A stretch of 64,000 nucleotides of DNA from Psychrobacter sp. UBA3480. GTDB taxonomy: Bacteria > Pseudomonadota > Gammaproteobacteria > Pseudomonadales > Moraxellaceae. The notes under the pieces are model-generated. The model did not search any database. It was not told the origin of the DNA and saw only the letters and a list, made by a program, of their open reading frames with translations. The DNA is taken from positions 38,932 through 102,931 of the forward strand of contig NZ_DFQV01000009.1 of the NCBI RefSeq assembly GCF_002377945.1. Reading direction: 5' to 3'. Made by a program: the position numbers and the translations under genes. Of the stretch, positions 9,018 through 17,778 are shown one piece after another (positions within the stretch are counted from its first letter, which is position 1; each line of letters opens with the position of its first letter).

Positions 9018-9893
9018 ATGGAATTTTTAGGTTTTACCGTCGATGTCGCTACCTTAACGAGCAATGCCCTAGAGCTGGTCATTAAAGTCGCTTTGGCAAT
9101 ACTTATATTTATCGTTGGACGTTGGCTTGCCAAAAAAGCAGTCGCTTTTTCCGATCGCTTGATGACGCGTAGCCATCTGGACGAGACAGTTGCTAGTTTT
9201 TTAAGTCGTCTATTGTATGGCGTACTACTGGTCGTGGTTATTTTAGCTGCACTTAGCAAAGTCGGTGTACAGACTACTTCGGTCGTCGCAATCTTAGGTG
9301 GTGCCGCTGTTGCCGTTGGTTTGTCACTAAAAGACCAGCTATCAAATTTTGCCGCTGGTATTATGATTGTGACATTTCGTCCGTTTGTGCGCGGTGATTA
9401 TGTACAGATTAGTAGCTACACAGGTACGGTGACAGAAATTACCTTGGTTAATACCCATCTGACGACCATTAACAATCACGATATCATCATTCCTAATAGC
9501 GATATCACGACTTCACCTGTGGTCAATTATACAGCGCTACCCAATCGCCGCGTCGATATCACCGTCGGTATTGGCTACGATGCTGATATCAAAACGGCTA
9601 AAGACGTGATGTTAAGTCTGGCAAGAAACAATCCATTGGCTTTCACTGATCCTGAGCCTATCGTACGAGTGACCAATCTAGGCGATAATTCAGTAGATCT
9701 TACCCTGAACGTTTGGACAACCAATGCCGACTGGTGGTCGATGCAATGCGAGCTACTAGAGCAGTTCAAGCAAGCTCTAGATGATGAGAAGATTGAGATT
9801 CCATTCCCGCAGCGCAGTGTCCATGTTAAAGGCTTGGATCATATGATTAATCAGATGGGTCAAGCGCAAAAATTGCCACTATCTAAAGATTGA
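9018..9893 (+). CDS. mscS: Small-conductance mechanosensitive channel, MscS family
   Basis: 291 residues, near the 286 of E. coli MscS. It forms an inner-membrane tension-gated pore that releases solutes on hypo-osmotic shock. Three membrane helices occupy about residues 13-38, 62-85 and 90-125. The third has the glycine/alanine-rich pore lining (GGAAVAVGLSLKDQLSNFAAG). The cytoplasmic beta domain follows (FRPFVRGDYVQI; TVTEITLVNTHLTT; NHDIIIPNSDI), then an alpha/beta C-terminal domain to about residue 270. It stands alone, convergent with ybeY. Confidence 0.94.
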   Translation: MEFLGFTVDVATLTSNALELVIKVALAILIFIVGRWLAKKAVAFSDRLMTRSHLDETVASFLSRLLYGVLLVVVILAALSKVGVQTTSVVAILGGAAVAVGLSLKDQLSNFAAGIMIVTFRPFVRGDYVQISSYTGTVTEITLVNTHLTTINNHDIIIPNSDITTSPVVNYTALPNRRVDITVGIGYDADIKTAKDVMLSLARNNPLAFTDPEPIVRVTNLGDNSVDLTLNVWTTNADWWSMQCELLEQFKQALDDEKIEIPFPQRSVHVKGLDHMINQMGQAQKLPLSKD

Positions 9894-9938
9894 TAGCTGC
9901 TTAATAGTTAGAAGACTGTTTAATAAAGCAGTGCTAGT

Positions 9939-10538
9939 TTAGATATAAGGGTTTGGTAGGTTTAGGCCTGCCAAAATCTCAATTTCAAAGTACTCCATCT
10001 CATCTTGTTCAGCTTGTCCGAGCTCATGATCAAAACCCAGTAGGTGTAGCACGCCATGTATTAGCAAATGGCTGATGTGCTGCGCCACGGTTTTGTCCTG
10101 TTCAGCCGCTTCACGTACCATCACTTCATGACAGATAATTAGCTCACCAAGAGGCAATGTTGGCATCAGCTCAATGACGTCTGCAGGTAATTCGCTTGGA
10201 TAAGACAAAATATTGGTTGCATAGTCCTTGCCGCGTGCTTCTAGATTTAGAGCACGGCCTTCGACCTCATCAGTGATATATATATCCAATGTTTTAGACT
10301 TTTCCTGCCACAGCTCAGGATCAATATCTGCAAAATAGGATAGGGTCAGACCATTATTAATACGACCGTCTATATAATCCAAAGTCGCCATCATGACTGA
10401 TAGTAAATGCTCGTGATTATAAAAAGTATCTAATACTTCATCATCAATACTGTCGGTTGCACTGATATCAAGTGCTGCTAAGCTGGCATGGTTGCTAGCA
10501 ATCTTGTCATCGAAATTAGTATTGTCAGGTTGGCTCAT
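9939..10538 (-). CDS. ybeY: Endoribonuclease YbeY (16S rRNA maturation)
   Basis: Single-strand metallo-endoribonuclease that acts in 16S rRNA 3' end maturation and ribosome quality control. The zinc motif H-x3-H-x5-H appears as HGVLHLLGFDH near residue 160. The upstream strand with ATNILSYPSE near residue 110 and LGELIICHEV near 130 are typical. At 199 residues it is longer than E. coli YbeY (about 155), mainly through a 40-residue polar N-terminal extension. It follows ybeZ on the same strand, but a terminator and 312 bp separate them, so it probably has its own promoter. Confidence 0.94.
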   Translation of the reverse strand: MSQPDNTNFDDKIASNHASLAALDISATDSIDDEVLDTFYNHEHLLSVMMATLDYIDGRINNGLTLSYFADIDPELWQEKSKTLDIYITDEVEGRALNLEARGKDYATNILSYPSELPADVIELMPTLPLGELIICHEVMVREAAEQDKTVAQHISHLLIHGVLHLLGFDHELGQAEQDEMEYFEIEILAGLNLPNPYI

Positions 10539-10850
10539 ATTGCTGTCCTTTTTATTATAAATGTGTTTCTAACGCTGCAGCGTCTAGGTGATTTATTTGC
10601 CAGTTTTTTACCATAAAAGTAGCTTGATTACTGTTTTTCATTGCTAAATTTATTGGCCAATAAATAGAGGCTCATGTATAAAACATATAGAGGCTACTAT
10701 AGCTAAGTTGCTGGTAGGCGACTAGTAGCGAAAGAGCTAAATTCAATAAACTGTCGGTAAGAAAAAACCGGACTACTTTTAGTAATCCGGTTTTCTTATG
10801 CAAGATAAATGCTTATAGCAAATTACTATAGCCCAGTTATTGGCTTATTA
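10539..10850. other. 312 bp spacer between ybeZ and ybeY
   Basis: Contains the ybeZ terminator at 10759-10797. The remaining 220 bp is A+T-rich upstream sequence for ybeY. No ORF was seen. Confidence 0.75.
10759..10797 (-). terminator. Intrinsic terminator of ybeZ
   Basis: On the minus strand AAGAAAACCGGATTACT pairs with AGTAGTCCGGTTTTTTCTT, with one mismatch and a short A-rich loop, and ends in a T-run. It starts 54 bp after the ybeZ stop and lies before ybeY. Confidence 0.85.
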
Positions 10851-11954
10851 TTACAGATTGGCTGCTGCGTTAGCGACGGCTTGTCTACGCTCTTGTTCTT
10901 TAATACGTTCAAACTTACGTTTTTCTTCTAAAGCCATTTGCTCTTCATCAAATACGTCATAGGCTTCAACAATTTGCTGTACCAATTGATGTCGTACGAC
11001 GTCTTTTGAATCAAACTTTGTGATATGAATCTCTTCAATATCTTTTAGAATATCCATCGCTTGTGCCAAGCCTGATTTGTGACCACGTGGCAAATCCACC
11101 TGAGTAATGTCACCAGTGATGACAGCACGTGAGCCAAAGCCCAAACGTGTCAAAAACATTTTCATCTGTTCAGGCGTGGTATTTTGCGCTTCATCTAGAA
11201 TGACAAACGAGTTATTCAAAGTACGACCACGCATATAGGCAAGCGGCGCCACTTCGATAATCTGACGCTCAATCATTTTACCGACTTTCTCAAAGCCTAT
11301 CATCTCATAGAGTGCGTCATATAGCGGGCGTAAGTATGGATCGATTTTTTGGGTCAAATCACCTGGCAAGAAGCCCAACTTTTCACCAGCTTCTACTGCT
11401 GGACGCACTAGCAAAATACGCTCAATCTCATTACGCTCAAGCATATCGACGGCACATGCCACCGCTAGATACGTTTTACCCGTACCAGCTGGCCCAATAC
11501 CAAACGATACGTCAGAGCTCAGGACGTTTTTTACGTAACGCTGTTGGTTGCTGCCACGCGGAACGATGCGGCCTTTACGTGTACGTAAACTGATGGGCGT
11601 AAATTCGCTAGCCTCATCCAAGTCTTCATCATATTCCATATCATCATAGTCTTGCTCGTCTTCTTCGATGTCTTCATCACGAGAGAGACTAGATTGGATG
11701 ATAAGGTGCAGCTCTTCTGCACTGATGTCTTTAGTGTTCTGTGCTTCATCTACCATTTTGTAGATAATACGTTCACCGCGTTCGACATTGGTCACATCGC
11801 CACTCAGGCAAAAATCGCCTTGACGCTGCATGATTTTAATATCGAGGCGTTCTTGGATATATTTCATGTGATTATTGTATTCACCAAGCACGGTTTTTAG
11901 CTGTGCTGGGGTCAATGATTCAAACTTTATACGGCGGCTCATGGAATCAGTCAA
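10851..11954 (-). CDS. ybeZ: PhoH-like ATPase (YbeZ)
   Basis: 367 residues, usual for PhoH-like proteins. This P-loop ATPase is linked to RNA metabolism and works with YbeY. An N-terminal KH-like region (about 10-80) is followed by a very acidic linker (about 113-135). The PhoH domain has Walker A GPAGTGKT near residue 158 and Walker B FVILDEAQN near residue 250. PEQMKMFLTRLGFGSRAVI and GDITQVDLP follow. Two in-frame ATGs compete (MTDSM and M5); the first is given. Normally ybeZ and ybeY sit close together; here a terminator divides them. Confidence 0.94.
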   Translation of the reverse strand: MTDSMSRRIKFESLTPAQLKTVLGEYNNHMKYIQERLDIKIMQRQGDFCLSGDVTNVERGERIIYKMVDEAQNTKDISAEELHLIIQSSLSRDEDIEEDEQDYDDMEYDEDLDEASEFTPISLRTRKGRIVPRGSNQQRYVKNVLSSDVSFGIGPAGTGKTYLAVACAVDMLERNEIERILLVRPAVEAGEKLGFLPGDLTQKIDPYLRPLYDALYEMIGFEKVGKMIERQIIEVAPLAYMRGRTLNNSFVILDEAQNTTPEQMKMFLTRLGFGSRAVITGDITQVDLPRGHKSGLAQAMDILKDIEEIHITKFDSKDVVRHQLVQQIVEAYDVFDEEQMALEEKRKFERIKEQERRQAVANAAANL

Positions 11955-12553
11955 GCGATTATCCTTTTATTGTGTACCCGACGCTATGATTTGGTTTTAA
12001 TTGCGTAGCGGGTTGCAGAGATAAAATAGTTAGTGGCGTTACAGTGTTTAGGTGATACAAAGATTGTAGATGATAAAAATGACGGCGTTATTATTGTTGT
12101 TTTTGTGGAAGGTGGTAAATGAAAGTAATGAAAGTCTTGCCTTCATTATGGTAGAGAATTTTTAAATTTCAAGCCATACATCAGATAGATAACGCTGTTT
12201 TTGTATGCGGATTGCAACTGCTACAGCGATTTTCTATAGATTGATTCGATGTTGCTATCAGTTCTATATAATTCATCGCTACCCACCATATGATAGTGCT
12301 TTAATAAGATTAAGATTTTCGAGTTTTATAAATATAAATCTCGTTTACGATGATAGTGGAGAAACGATTTGTCTACGGTTAAGACCACGGCAGAATAGAC
12401 AATTTGTGGTAATCTATGGGCAATACCATAGTTTGCTGCAACCTATCTAACAACAGTAGTGACATGATAAAAATTATAAAATAAAGTCAGTGACGAGCGG
12501 CTATCTATCATAAATAAACTGCTTGTCCAAAAAATTATACTAGGAAAATAACG
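11955..12553. other. 599 bp gene-free region between ybeZ and ubiH
   Basis: Divergent upstream regions. The largest ORF here (12205-12450, 81 codons) has no convincing ribosome site or protein-like composition, and I do not call it. No RNA gene or terminator was seen. Confidence 0.7.
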
Positions 12554-13882
12554 ATGCAAGATACTGATTCACATTTATCCAATGCTGACAGCATACCTAA
12601 AAAGTTCGACAGCATCTCTAAAAACAAAGAAGCGATAACTAACCAGCAAGTGCTTATCGCAGGTGGTGGTCATGTTGGGTTGTCCTTTGCATTGCTATTG
12701 GCCCATCACGGTATTGCGAGCACCTTATTAGAAAAAAACAGCTATCCAACCATCAGTCCAACGGATGATAGGACTCGCAGCCATTATTTAGACAGTCGCA
12801 ATACGGCGTTATCACGGCGCACGGTACAGATATATCAAAAGATTGGCCTGTGGGATGAATTACAGAGCCATGCCTGCCGTATTGACACCGTACAGATTAG
12901 TGAGCAAGGCAGTTTTGGGCGTGCGCAGCTAAATAAAGCAGAGGAAAAGGTCGAGTCATTTGGGCAAGTCATCGAAAACGCTTGGCTGGGTCGTAAACTT
13001 TTATTAGCCGCACAGCAAGAGCCACTAATTACCTTGATAGATAATGCCAATGTGACGACTGTCCAGCAGCAGGCCGATAGTGTGACACTTAGCTTTAATT
13101 ACAACGATGAAGCCGAAAACGAGCAGCAGCTACAAGCTAGCGTATTAGTCGCTTGTGATGGGCGCGACTCTACGGTACGACAATTGCTAGATATCGGTAC
13201 AACTACGTATGACTATCAGCAAACGGCCATCGTCGGCGTAGTAGAGACAGATACGCCACACGAGCATGCAGCGATTGAGCGTTTTAGTCCAGCTGGCCCG
13301 CTTGCCGTGCTCCCATTGACTGATCCAGAAGGCGATGGCAATGATGAGTATCAACAGGGTTACAGACGCTCTGTCGTATGGGTATGCCCAACAGGTGAAG
13401 AAACCAGATATTTAGAAAACGACGCCCATTTCTTGCAGACGCTACAGCAAGCTTTCGGTCAACGCGCTGGCAAGTTTATCGCTGCTGGTCGCCGCGGCGC
13501 CTATCCATTGACCCGCGTACTAGCGAATAAGCAAGTAGAAGGGCGCTGCGTCATTATGGGCAATGCCGCTCATACCTTACACCCTGTCGCTGGTCAAGGG
13601 TTTAATCTCTGTATGCGAGATGCACATGTGCTGGCACAAATGATGAGTTCACAAGTGCTCAAAGGCGCAGATATCGGTGATACACAGTTATTAAAGCGTT
13701 ATGAAAAAGCACGTCAAACCGACCAGAAGCGAGTTATTCGTTTTTGTGATGCGGTAGTACACGGCTTCACGCATCCTAACCCAGCGATTAAGCTAGCGCG
13801 AAATATGGCGTTGTTGGCCTTTGATAAATTGCCAAATATCAAGCCACTAGTCGCCACTTATGCGATGGGTCTAAAATCATAG
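12554..13882 (+). CDS. ubiH: UbiH-type FAD hydroxylase of ubiquinone synthesis
   Basis: Aromatic-ring monooxygenase (442 residues) of the UbiH/UbiF/Coq6 family. A polar 30-residue leader precedes the FAD-binding VLIAGGGHVGLSFALLL (about 33-49). The middle DG motif is VACDGRDSTVRQLL near residue 215. The second FAD motif reads GNAAHTLHPVAGQGFNL near residue 336. Asn in place of the usual GDAAH Asp matches what I recall of E. coli UbiH, so I favour UbiH over UbiI/UbiF. The start ATG has AGGAAAA upstream. A second family member follows about 165 bp later. Confidence 0.85.
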   Translation: MQDTDSHLSNADSIPKKFDSISKNKEAITNQQVLIAGGGHVGLSFALLLAHHGIASTLLEKNSYPTISPTDDRTRSHYLDSRNTALSRRTVQIYQKIGLWDELQSHACRIDTVQISEQGSFGRAQLNKAEEKVESFGQVIENAWLGRKLLLAAQQEPLITLIDNANVTTVQQQADSVTLSFNYNDEAENEQQLQASVLVACDGRDSTVRQLLDIGTTTYDYQQTAIVGVVETDTPHEHAAIERFSPAGPLAVLPLTDPEGDGNDEYQQGYRRSVVWVCPTGEETRYLENDAHFLQTLQQAFGQRAGKFIAAGRRGAYPLTRVLANKQVEGRCVIMGNAAHTLHPVAGQGFNLCMRDAHVLAQMMSSQVLKGADIGDTQLLKRYEKARQTDQKRVIRFCDAVVHGFTHPNPAIKLARNMALLAFDKLPNIKPLVATYAMGLKS

Positions 13883-13900
13883 CGCTATATTAATCATCTT

Positions 13901-13975
13901 TAAAAGAGTGACAGCGTTAACCTCGCTTGAAGTATTGCCTATACATCTGCACTCGGTTGCCTCGTCTCTCTTTTA
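13901..13975. repeat. 75 bp hairpin-forming intergenic element, copy A
   Basis: TAAAAGAGTGAC (13901-13912) and GTCTCTCTTTTA (13964-13975) form a 12 bp inverted repeat with one mismatch. The core from 13914 resembles 57954-58016 at roughly two thirds of positions by eye. It lies between the two hydroxylase genes and may also work as a terminator. Confidence 0.5.
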
Positions 13976-14047
13976 AACTGAATCAACTAACTGTAATCAA
14001 GATTGATAATAAGCATTCTAATATTGAATAATATTGAGAGACACCTT

Positions 14048-15331
14048 ATGAAAAACAACCATACGCTGATTATCGGTAGCGGTATCGTTGGGGCAACGCT
14101 TGCTCTAAAGCTGGCACAGGAAAAAATGCCGGTGACGTTGATTGATGCTCGTCCTGAGCGTGATGAATCAGCTTGGCAACATGTACTTAGTAAACGTGAT
14201 GCACGTGTCTATGCACTCAGTATGGCTAGTATTAATTTGCTCAATGATATTGGCGCTTGGCAAAAGATTGCTAGCTCTGAGCGTAAGGCTGATTACTCGC
14301 AAATGCAGGTATGGCAGCTCAATGGTATGGGTGAGTTATTATTTGGCGAAAGTGAAGATATTGGCGCCGAGGATAATAGTAGTAACAATCATGAGCCTAC
14401 ATTATTAGGTAGTATGGTAGAGCCTGCTGTTATCGAGCACGCACTATGGCAACGCTTGCACGAAGCTGATGTTAGTGACTATCTGACCCTTATCGCTGGT
14501 CACAAAGTTGTCAATATGGATTGGCTAGGGGCGCAGCAAGGCTACCGTGTCACTCTGGACAATGGCGAAGCGATTGATGCGCGTCTATTAGTTGGCGCTG
14601 ATGGGCGCGGTTCATTTGTCCGTCGGCAAGCAGGCATTGGCGTAGATACGCTTGACTATAACCAAACTGCCATCTGCTGTGCGATTCAGACTGAGAAACC
14701 GCATCAGGCAACTGCACGCCAAGCCATGCTACCAACAGGTACGTTGGCACTATTGCCATTAGCAGATATAACCGATGCTGATAAGACAAATCCGCAGCAT
14801 TGGCAGTCGATCGTATGGACATTGCCGCGCAATCAAGCATTGGCATTGATAGAGGAAGAAGATCGTTTTATTGCTGATAAATTAGCAGCTGCCAGCAATT
14901 ACGAGCTAGGTGCGATTGATCAGATTGAGTCTATCGCTAGTTTTCCATTAGCGGCACAGCAATCGAAAAGCTACGTGGCTGATAACTTGGTGCTGATCGG
15001 TGACGCTGCTCATGGCGTACATCCGCTGGCAGGTCAAGGACTGAACCTCGGTATGCTCGATGTGAAAGTATTATGTGAGCAATTAGCGCATGACTTTACA
15101 CGTAGTGGCGGTACGCTTTGGGGCAGTAATCAAACGCTACGTCATTATGAGCGTTCGCGCCGTCCGCATAATAGCCTAATGATGCACAGCTTTTCTGCGC
15201 TTAACTGGTTATTTGCAGGGTCGCTTGCACAAGTGCGTCCCGTGCAGCAGATACGTAATGAAGGCATGTACCGAGTAAGCAAAATCAAGCCATTAATGCG
15301 TTTGTTTGCTAAGCAGGCGAGTGGGGTATAA
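14048..15331 (+). CDS. UbiI/UbiF-like FAD hydroxylase
   Basis: Second ubiquinone-type flavin monooxygenase (427 residues). FAD-binding TLIIGSGIVGATLALKL is at the start (6-22). RDARVYALSMASINLLNDIG near residue 50 resembles UbiI/VisC more than UbiH. The DG motif is VGADGRGSFVRRQAG near 185 and the second FAD motif is GDAAHGVHPLAGQGLNLG near 317. It probably hydroxylates another ring position in ubiquinone synthesis; which one cannot be read from sequence. I chose ATG 14048; the longer frame from TTG 14003 adds an unlikely leader. It is in line with ubiH but separated by a possible hairpin element. Confidence 0.85.
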   Translation: MKNNHTLIIGSGIVGATLALKLAQEKMPVTLIDARPERDESAWQHVLSKRDARVYALSMASINLLNDIGAWQKIASSERKADYSQMQVWQLNGMGELLFGESEDIGAEDNSSNNHEPTLLGSMVEPAVIEHALWQRLHEADVSDYLTLIAGHKVVNMDWLGAQQGYRVTLDNGEAIDARLLVGADGRGSFVRRQAGIGVDTLDYNQTAICCAIQTEKPHQATARQAMLPTGTLALLPLADITDADKTNPQHWQSIVWTLPRNQALALIEEEDRFIADKLAAASNYELGAIDQIESIASFPLAAQQSKSYVADNLVLIGDAAHGVHPLAGQGLNLGMLDVKVLCEQLAHDFTRSGGTLWGSNQTLRHYERSRRPHNSLMMHSFSALNWLFAGSLAQVRPVQQIRNEGMYRVSKIKPLMRLFAKQASGV

Positions 15332-15368
15332 GTAATCGTAACTTTTATTAAATGATAAGAATATTTTG

Positions 15369-16601
15369 ATGAAGCATATTTTAATTGATTATGAAAACAT
15401 TCAGCCTAAAAGCTTCGATAATGTAGAGGTGGATGAATGCCATGTATGGCTGTTTTTGGGTATCAATCAGCAGAAGAGTTTATCTCTTGAATTGGTTGAA
15501 AACTTGCTCAGGTTTGATAATGAAAATGTGCACATTATTAAGATGCAACATGCAGGGAAGAATGCGCTAGATTTTTACTTGTCTTTTTATCTTGGCAAAA
15601 TCTCTGAAATTGATCCTAGTGCTGATGTTTGTATTTTAGCAAGAGATAGTGGTTATGATATCTTGGTTGAGCATCTCAATAGTGCTTATGATGGTATGAG
15701 TATCATGCGGTTAGAAAATGCTAATCAGCTAACTGTGGCTTACGAGTCAAACATAGAAAATGCATTAGATATAAAAAAAAGCCAACTTGTCATCGAAGAC
15801 AGTCATAATGTTTTGTGTGATGACGTTACTAGCGTTGCCATGGACAATAAGAAATCTTTAGCGCAAAGCCTTGAAGGAAGCGTTCCCAAATCGGTTATAC
15901 ATGAGTGTTACGTATTGGTTTTTGATAGCATTGTCAATCGTAAGGTTTTTTTACCGAGCTATAAATCCAACCTATTGTACTCGATAAAGAAGTACGTTCC
16001 AGTGACAGTACTAGAGAGATTTAATAGTACTGAGCAAGATTATATTTTTGAACAGGTTTTTGGAAAATTTATCAAAGCAGGACTTATTAGACTTGATGAA
16101 AATGGAGAAAAACTAAGTTATAAAGTAGACAGTCAAGGAATATTAGATTTAGTCACTGATCAAGTTTTACGAAGTAAGGCAAAAGAAATTGATGGATTGA
16201 ATAATGTGATCAAGCAAAAACTTGCAAGTTATCGCCAAGCAAATAGTCAGGATCAAATTGATTTAGTTATAAATTACCTCAAAAAGAAGGAAATAATAAA
16301 ACAGGATAACAAAGCTATCTATTACTCACCTTTCAATAATGTCAAAGGAAATTCGAGTAAAGTTTCACAAGATGATAATAAGAATAGCAAAGACTCTGCT
16401 ACAACATATCAACGTGCAATAGCACAGCTAAAAAGTAGACCAGCAGGTACTCGACCATCCAAAAAGTCAAGCTTAATAAACTATCTTAAAAGCTATCTAC
16501 GTAATGAGGATACTAAAGCAATTGATAAGCTAGTTAAACAGATGGTTAGTAATAAAATAATCGTAATATCAAATACGAATAAGCTGATCTACAAAATATA
16601 G
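15369..16601 (+). CDS. PIN-like domain protein, putative ribonuclease
   Basis: 410 residues. The N-terminal 120 residues match the PIN/NYN-like fold: HILIDYENIQPKSF at the start, then GKNALDFYLSFYLGKI near 67 and CILARDSGYDILVEHL near 94. Spaced Asp/Glu residues suit a metal-dependent RNase site. The rest is Lys/Asn-rich and seems to hold two or three small winged-helix-like units (about 175-260, 275-320, 345-410), possibly for RNA binding. The architecture recalls NYN plus LOTUS proteins, but that is inference. The gene is clearly A+T-richer than its flanks, which suggests acquisition. I chose ATG 15369 over TTG 15366. Its stop is 1 bp from the opposing lysO stop. Confidence 0.78.
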   Translation: MKHILIDYENIQPKSFDNVEVDECHVWLFLGINQQKSLSLELVENLLRFDNENVHIIKMQHAGKNALDFYLSFYLGKISEIDPSADVCILARDSGYDILVEHLNSAYDGMSIMRLENANQLTVAYESNIENALDIKKSQLVIEDSHNVLCDDVTSVAMDNKKSLAQSLEGSVPKSVIHECYVLVFDSIVNRKVFLPSYKSNLLYSIKKYVPVTVLERFNSTEQDYIFEQVFGKFIKAGLIRLDENGEKLSYKVDSQGILDLVTDQVLRSKAKEIDGLNNVIKQKLASYRQANSQDQIDLVINYLKKKEIIKQDNKAIYYSPFNNVKGNSSKVSQDDNKNSKDSATTYQRAIAQLKSRPAGTRPSKKSSLINYLKSYLRNEDTKAIDKLVKQMVSNKIIVISNTNKLIYKI

Positions 16602-16602
16602 C

Positions 16603-17514
16603 TTACCCAAGCGCCGAAAAGAAGACCATCAGCACTGGCGAGACAATGTTAATTAGGAAGCCAAAGCTAATCGCTAGTGGCACGACTTTTAGACCACCTG
16701 ACTGCTGAATGATAGGCAAGGTAAAGTCTAAGCTGGTCGCGCCGCCAAGCCCAACCGCAGCGGAAGGGTATTTACGCATAAATACCGGAATAAAGATTAA
16801 TGCAAAGAACTCACGTACCAAGTCATTAAACAACGCGACACTACCCCAAACCGCGCCATAAGCATCGGTCATGACAATCGCTGATAGCGAGTACCAACCA
16901 AACCCTGACGATAGTGCTAAGCCTTTCGTCCATGACACATCCGTAAATAGTAGCGCAAAGATAAGCCCGCCTGCCAATACCGCTAACGTAAAGATGATAC
17001 TCATTTCTACGCCGCGTTTATTCAGTAATACTTCTTTTAAGGTGATGCCCGATCCTTTTAAGCCTATACCGACCAATAATATCAAAATCATTAGCATGAC
17101 GGTCATAGAGTTTTCAGGCGGCATATAATCAGCAGGCAAGAAATAGCCAATCACCATCCCAATTACCACACAAACCACTTGCGCCAAGCTACCGCGAATG
17201 CTCACCCGATGCTCTTTAGATTTTACACTTGGTTTCTTGGCATGCCACGGACGCAGATGGTCAAACACCATAAGCGCAAACAATCCCGTGCCAATTGTCA
17301 GTATTGATAATACAGTGACATACAGTGCAATTTCACCCAGCTGATTGCCTAGACCTTCTACCTGTGACAGCTCAATACCAATCAACGCTAGGATGATAAA
17401 TACCAAGTATGATAGACCTTTGTCGGCCACTTTTGTCATAGTAGGGTTAGACGGAATGGCAAAGCCAATAAACATTGGCATTAATACCAGAACAAGGGTG
17501 ACTAGGCTTTCCAT
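16603..17514 (-). CDS. lysO: Lysine exporter LysO family protein
   Basis: 303 residues, close to E. coli LysO (YbjE, about 300). Inner-membrane exporter of L-lysine and toxic analogues in the characterised member. About eight hydrophobic helices are visible, with the family's N-terminal half (ALIGIELSQVEGLGNQLG near 41). In the C-terminal half are SSGFGWYSLSAIVMTDAYGA (about 200) and NDLVREFFALIFIPVFMRKY (about 228), as in DUF340. There is no lysine riboswitch or ArgP site that I can recognise in the 260 bp upstream. It converges on the PIN-like gene with no terminator between them. Confidence 0.88.
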   Translation of the reverse strand: MESLVTLVLVLMPMFIGFAIPSNPTMTKVADKGLSYLVFIILALIGIELSQVEGLGNQLGEIALYVTVLSILTIGTGLFALMVFDHLRPWHAKKPSVKSKEHRVSIRGSLAQVVCVVIGMVIGYFLPADYMPPENSMTVMLMILILLVGIGLKGSGITLKEVLLNKRGVEMSIIFTLAVLAGGLIFALLFTDVSWTKGLALSSGFGWYSLSAIVMTDAYGAVWGSVALFNDLVREFFALIFIPVFMRKYPSAAVGLGGATSLDFTLPIIQQSGGLKVVPLAISFGFLINIVSPVLMVFFSALG

Positions 17515-17778
17515 GATAAAGGGCTCGCAGCATTTTTAATAAGGCGTTTTTAAGAAGCTGAAGATTGTACCATATAAGGTTAGCAGTATTGATATGAGCT
17601 ACTGAGATTCATTGCAAATCATCGCTCATTGTTGACTAAAATGGAAAAATTAGACGATTATAATGATGTTAATAAATATCTTTTTAAAAATGTTTGAACG
17701 TTTTTGAGCGCTTTGTAATTCTTTACCTTACAAACTTTTGTTGCTACATTAAAGTACTGGAAATATTTGGCTAGACTC

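Noticed and set aside
8858..9085. 75-codon ORF with leucine/lysine repeats after the TonB-like gene
   Set aside because: It is the 15 bp repeat read in another frame and it runs into mscS. No ribosome site.
11531..11900. Antisense ORFs over the acidic part of ybeZ
   Set aside because: They are shadows of the Asp/Glu-rich codons of ybeZ.
12205..12450. 81-codon plus-strand ORF between ybeZ and ubiH
   Set aside because: No ribosome site, no protein-like pattern, and composition like the surrounding spacer.
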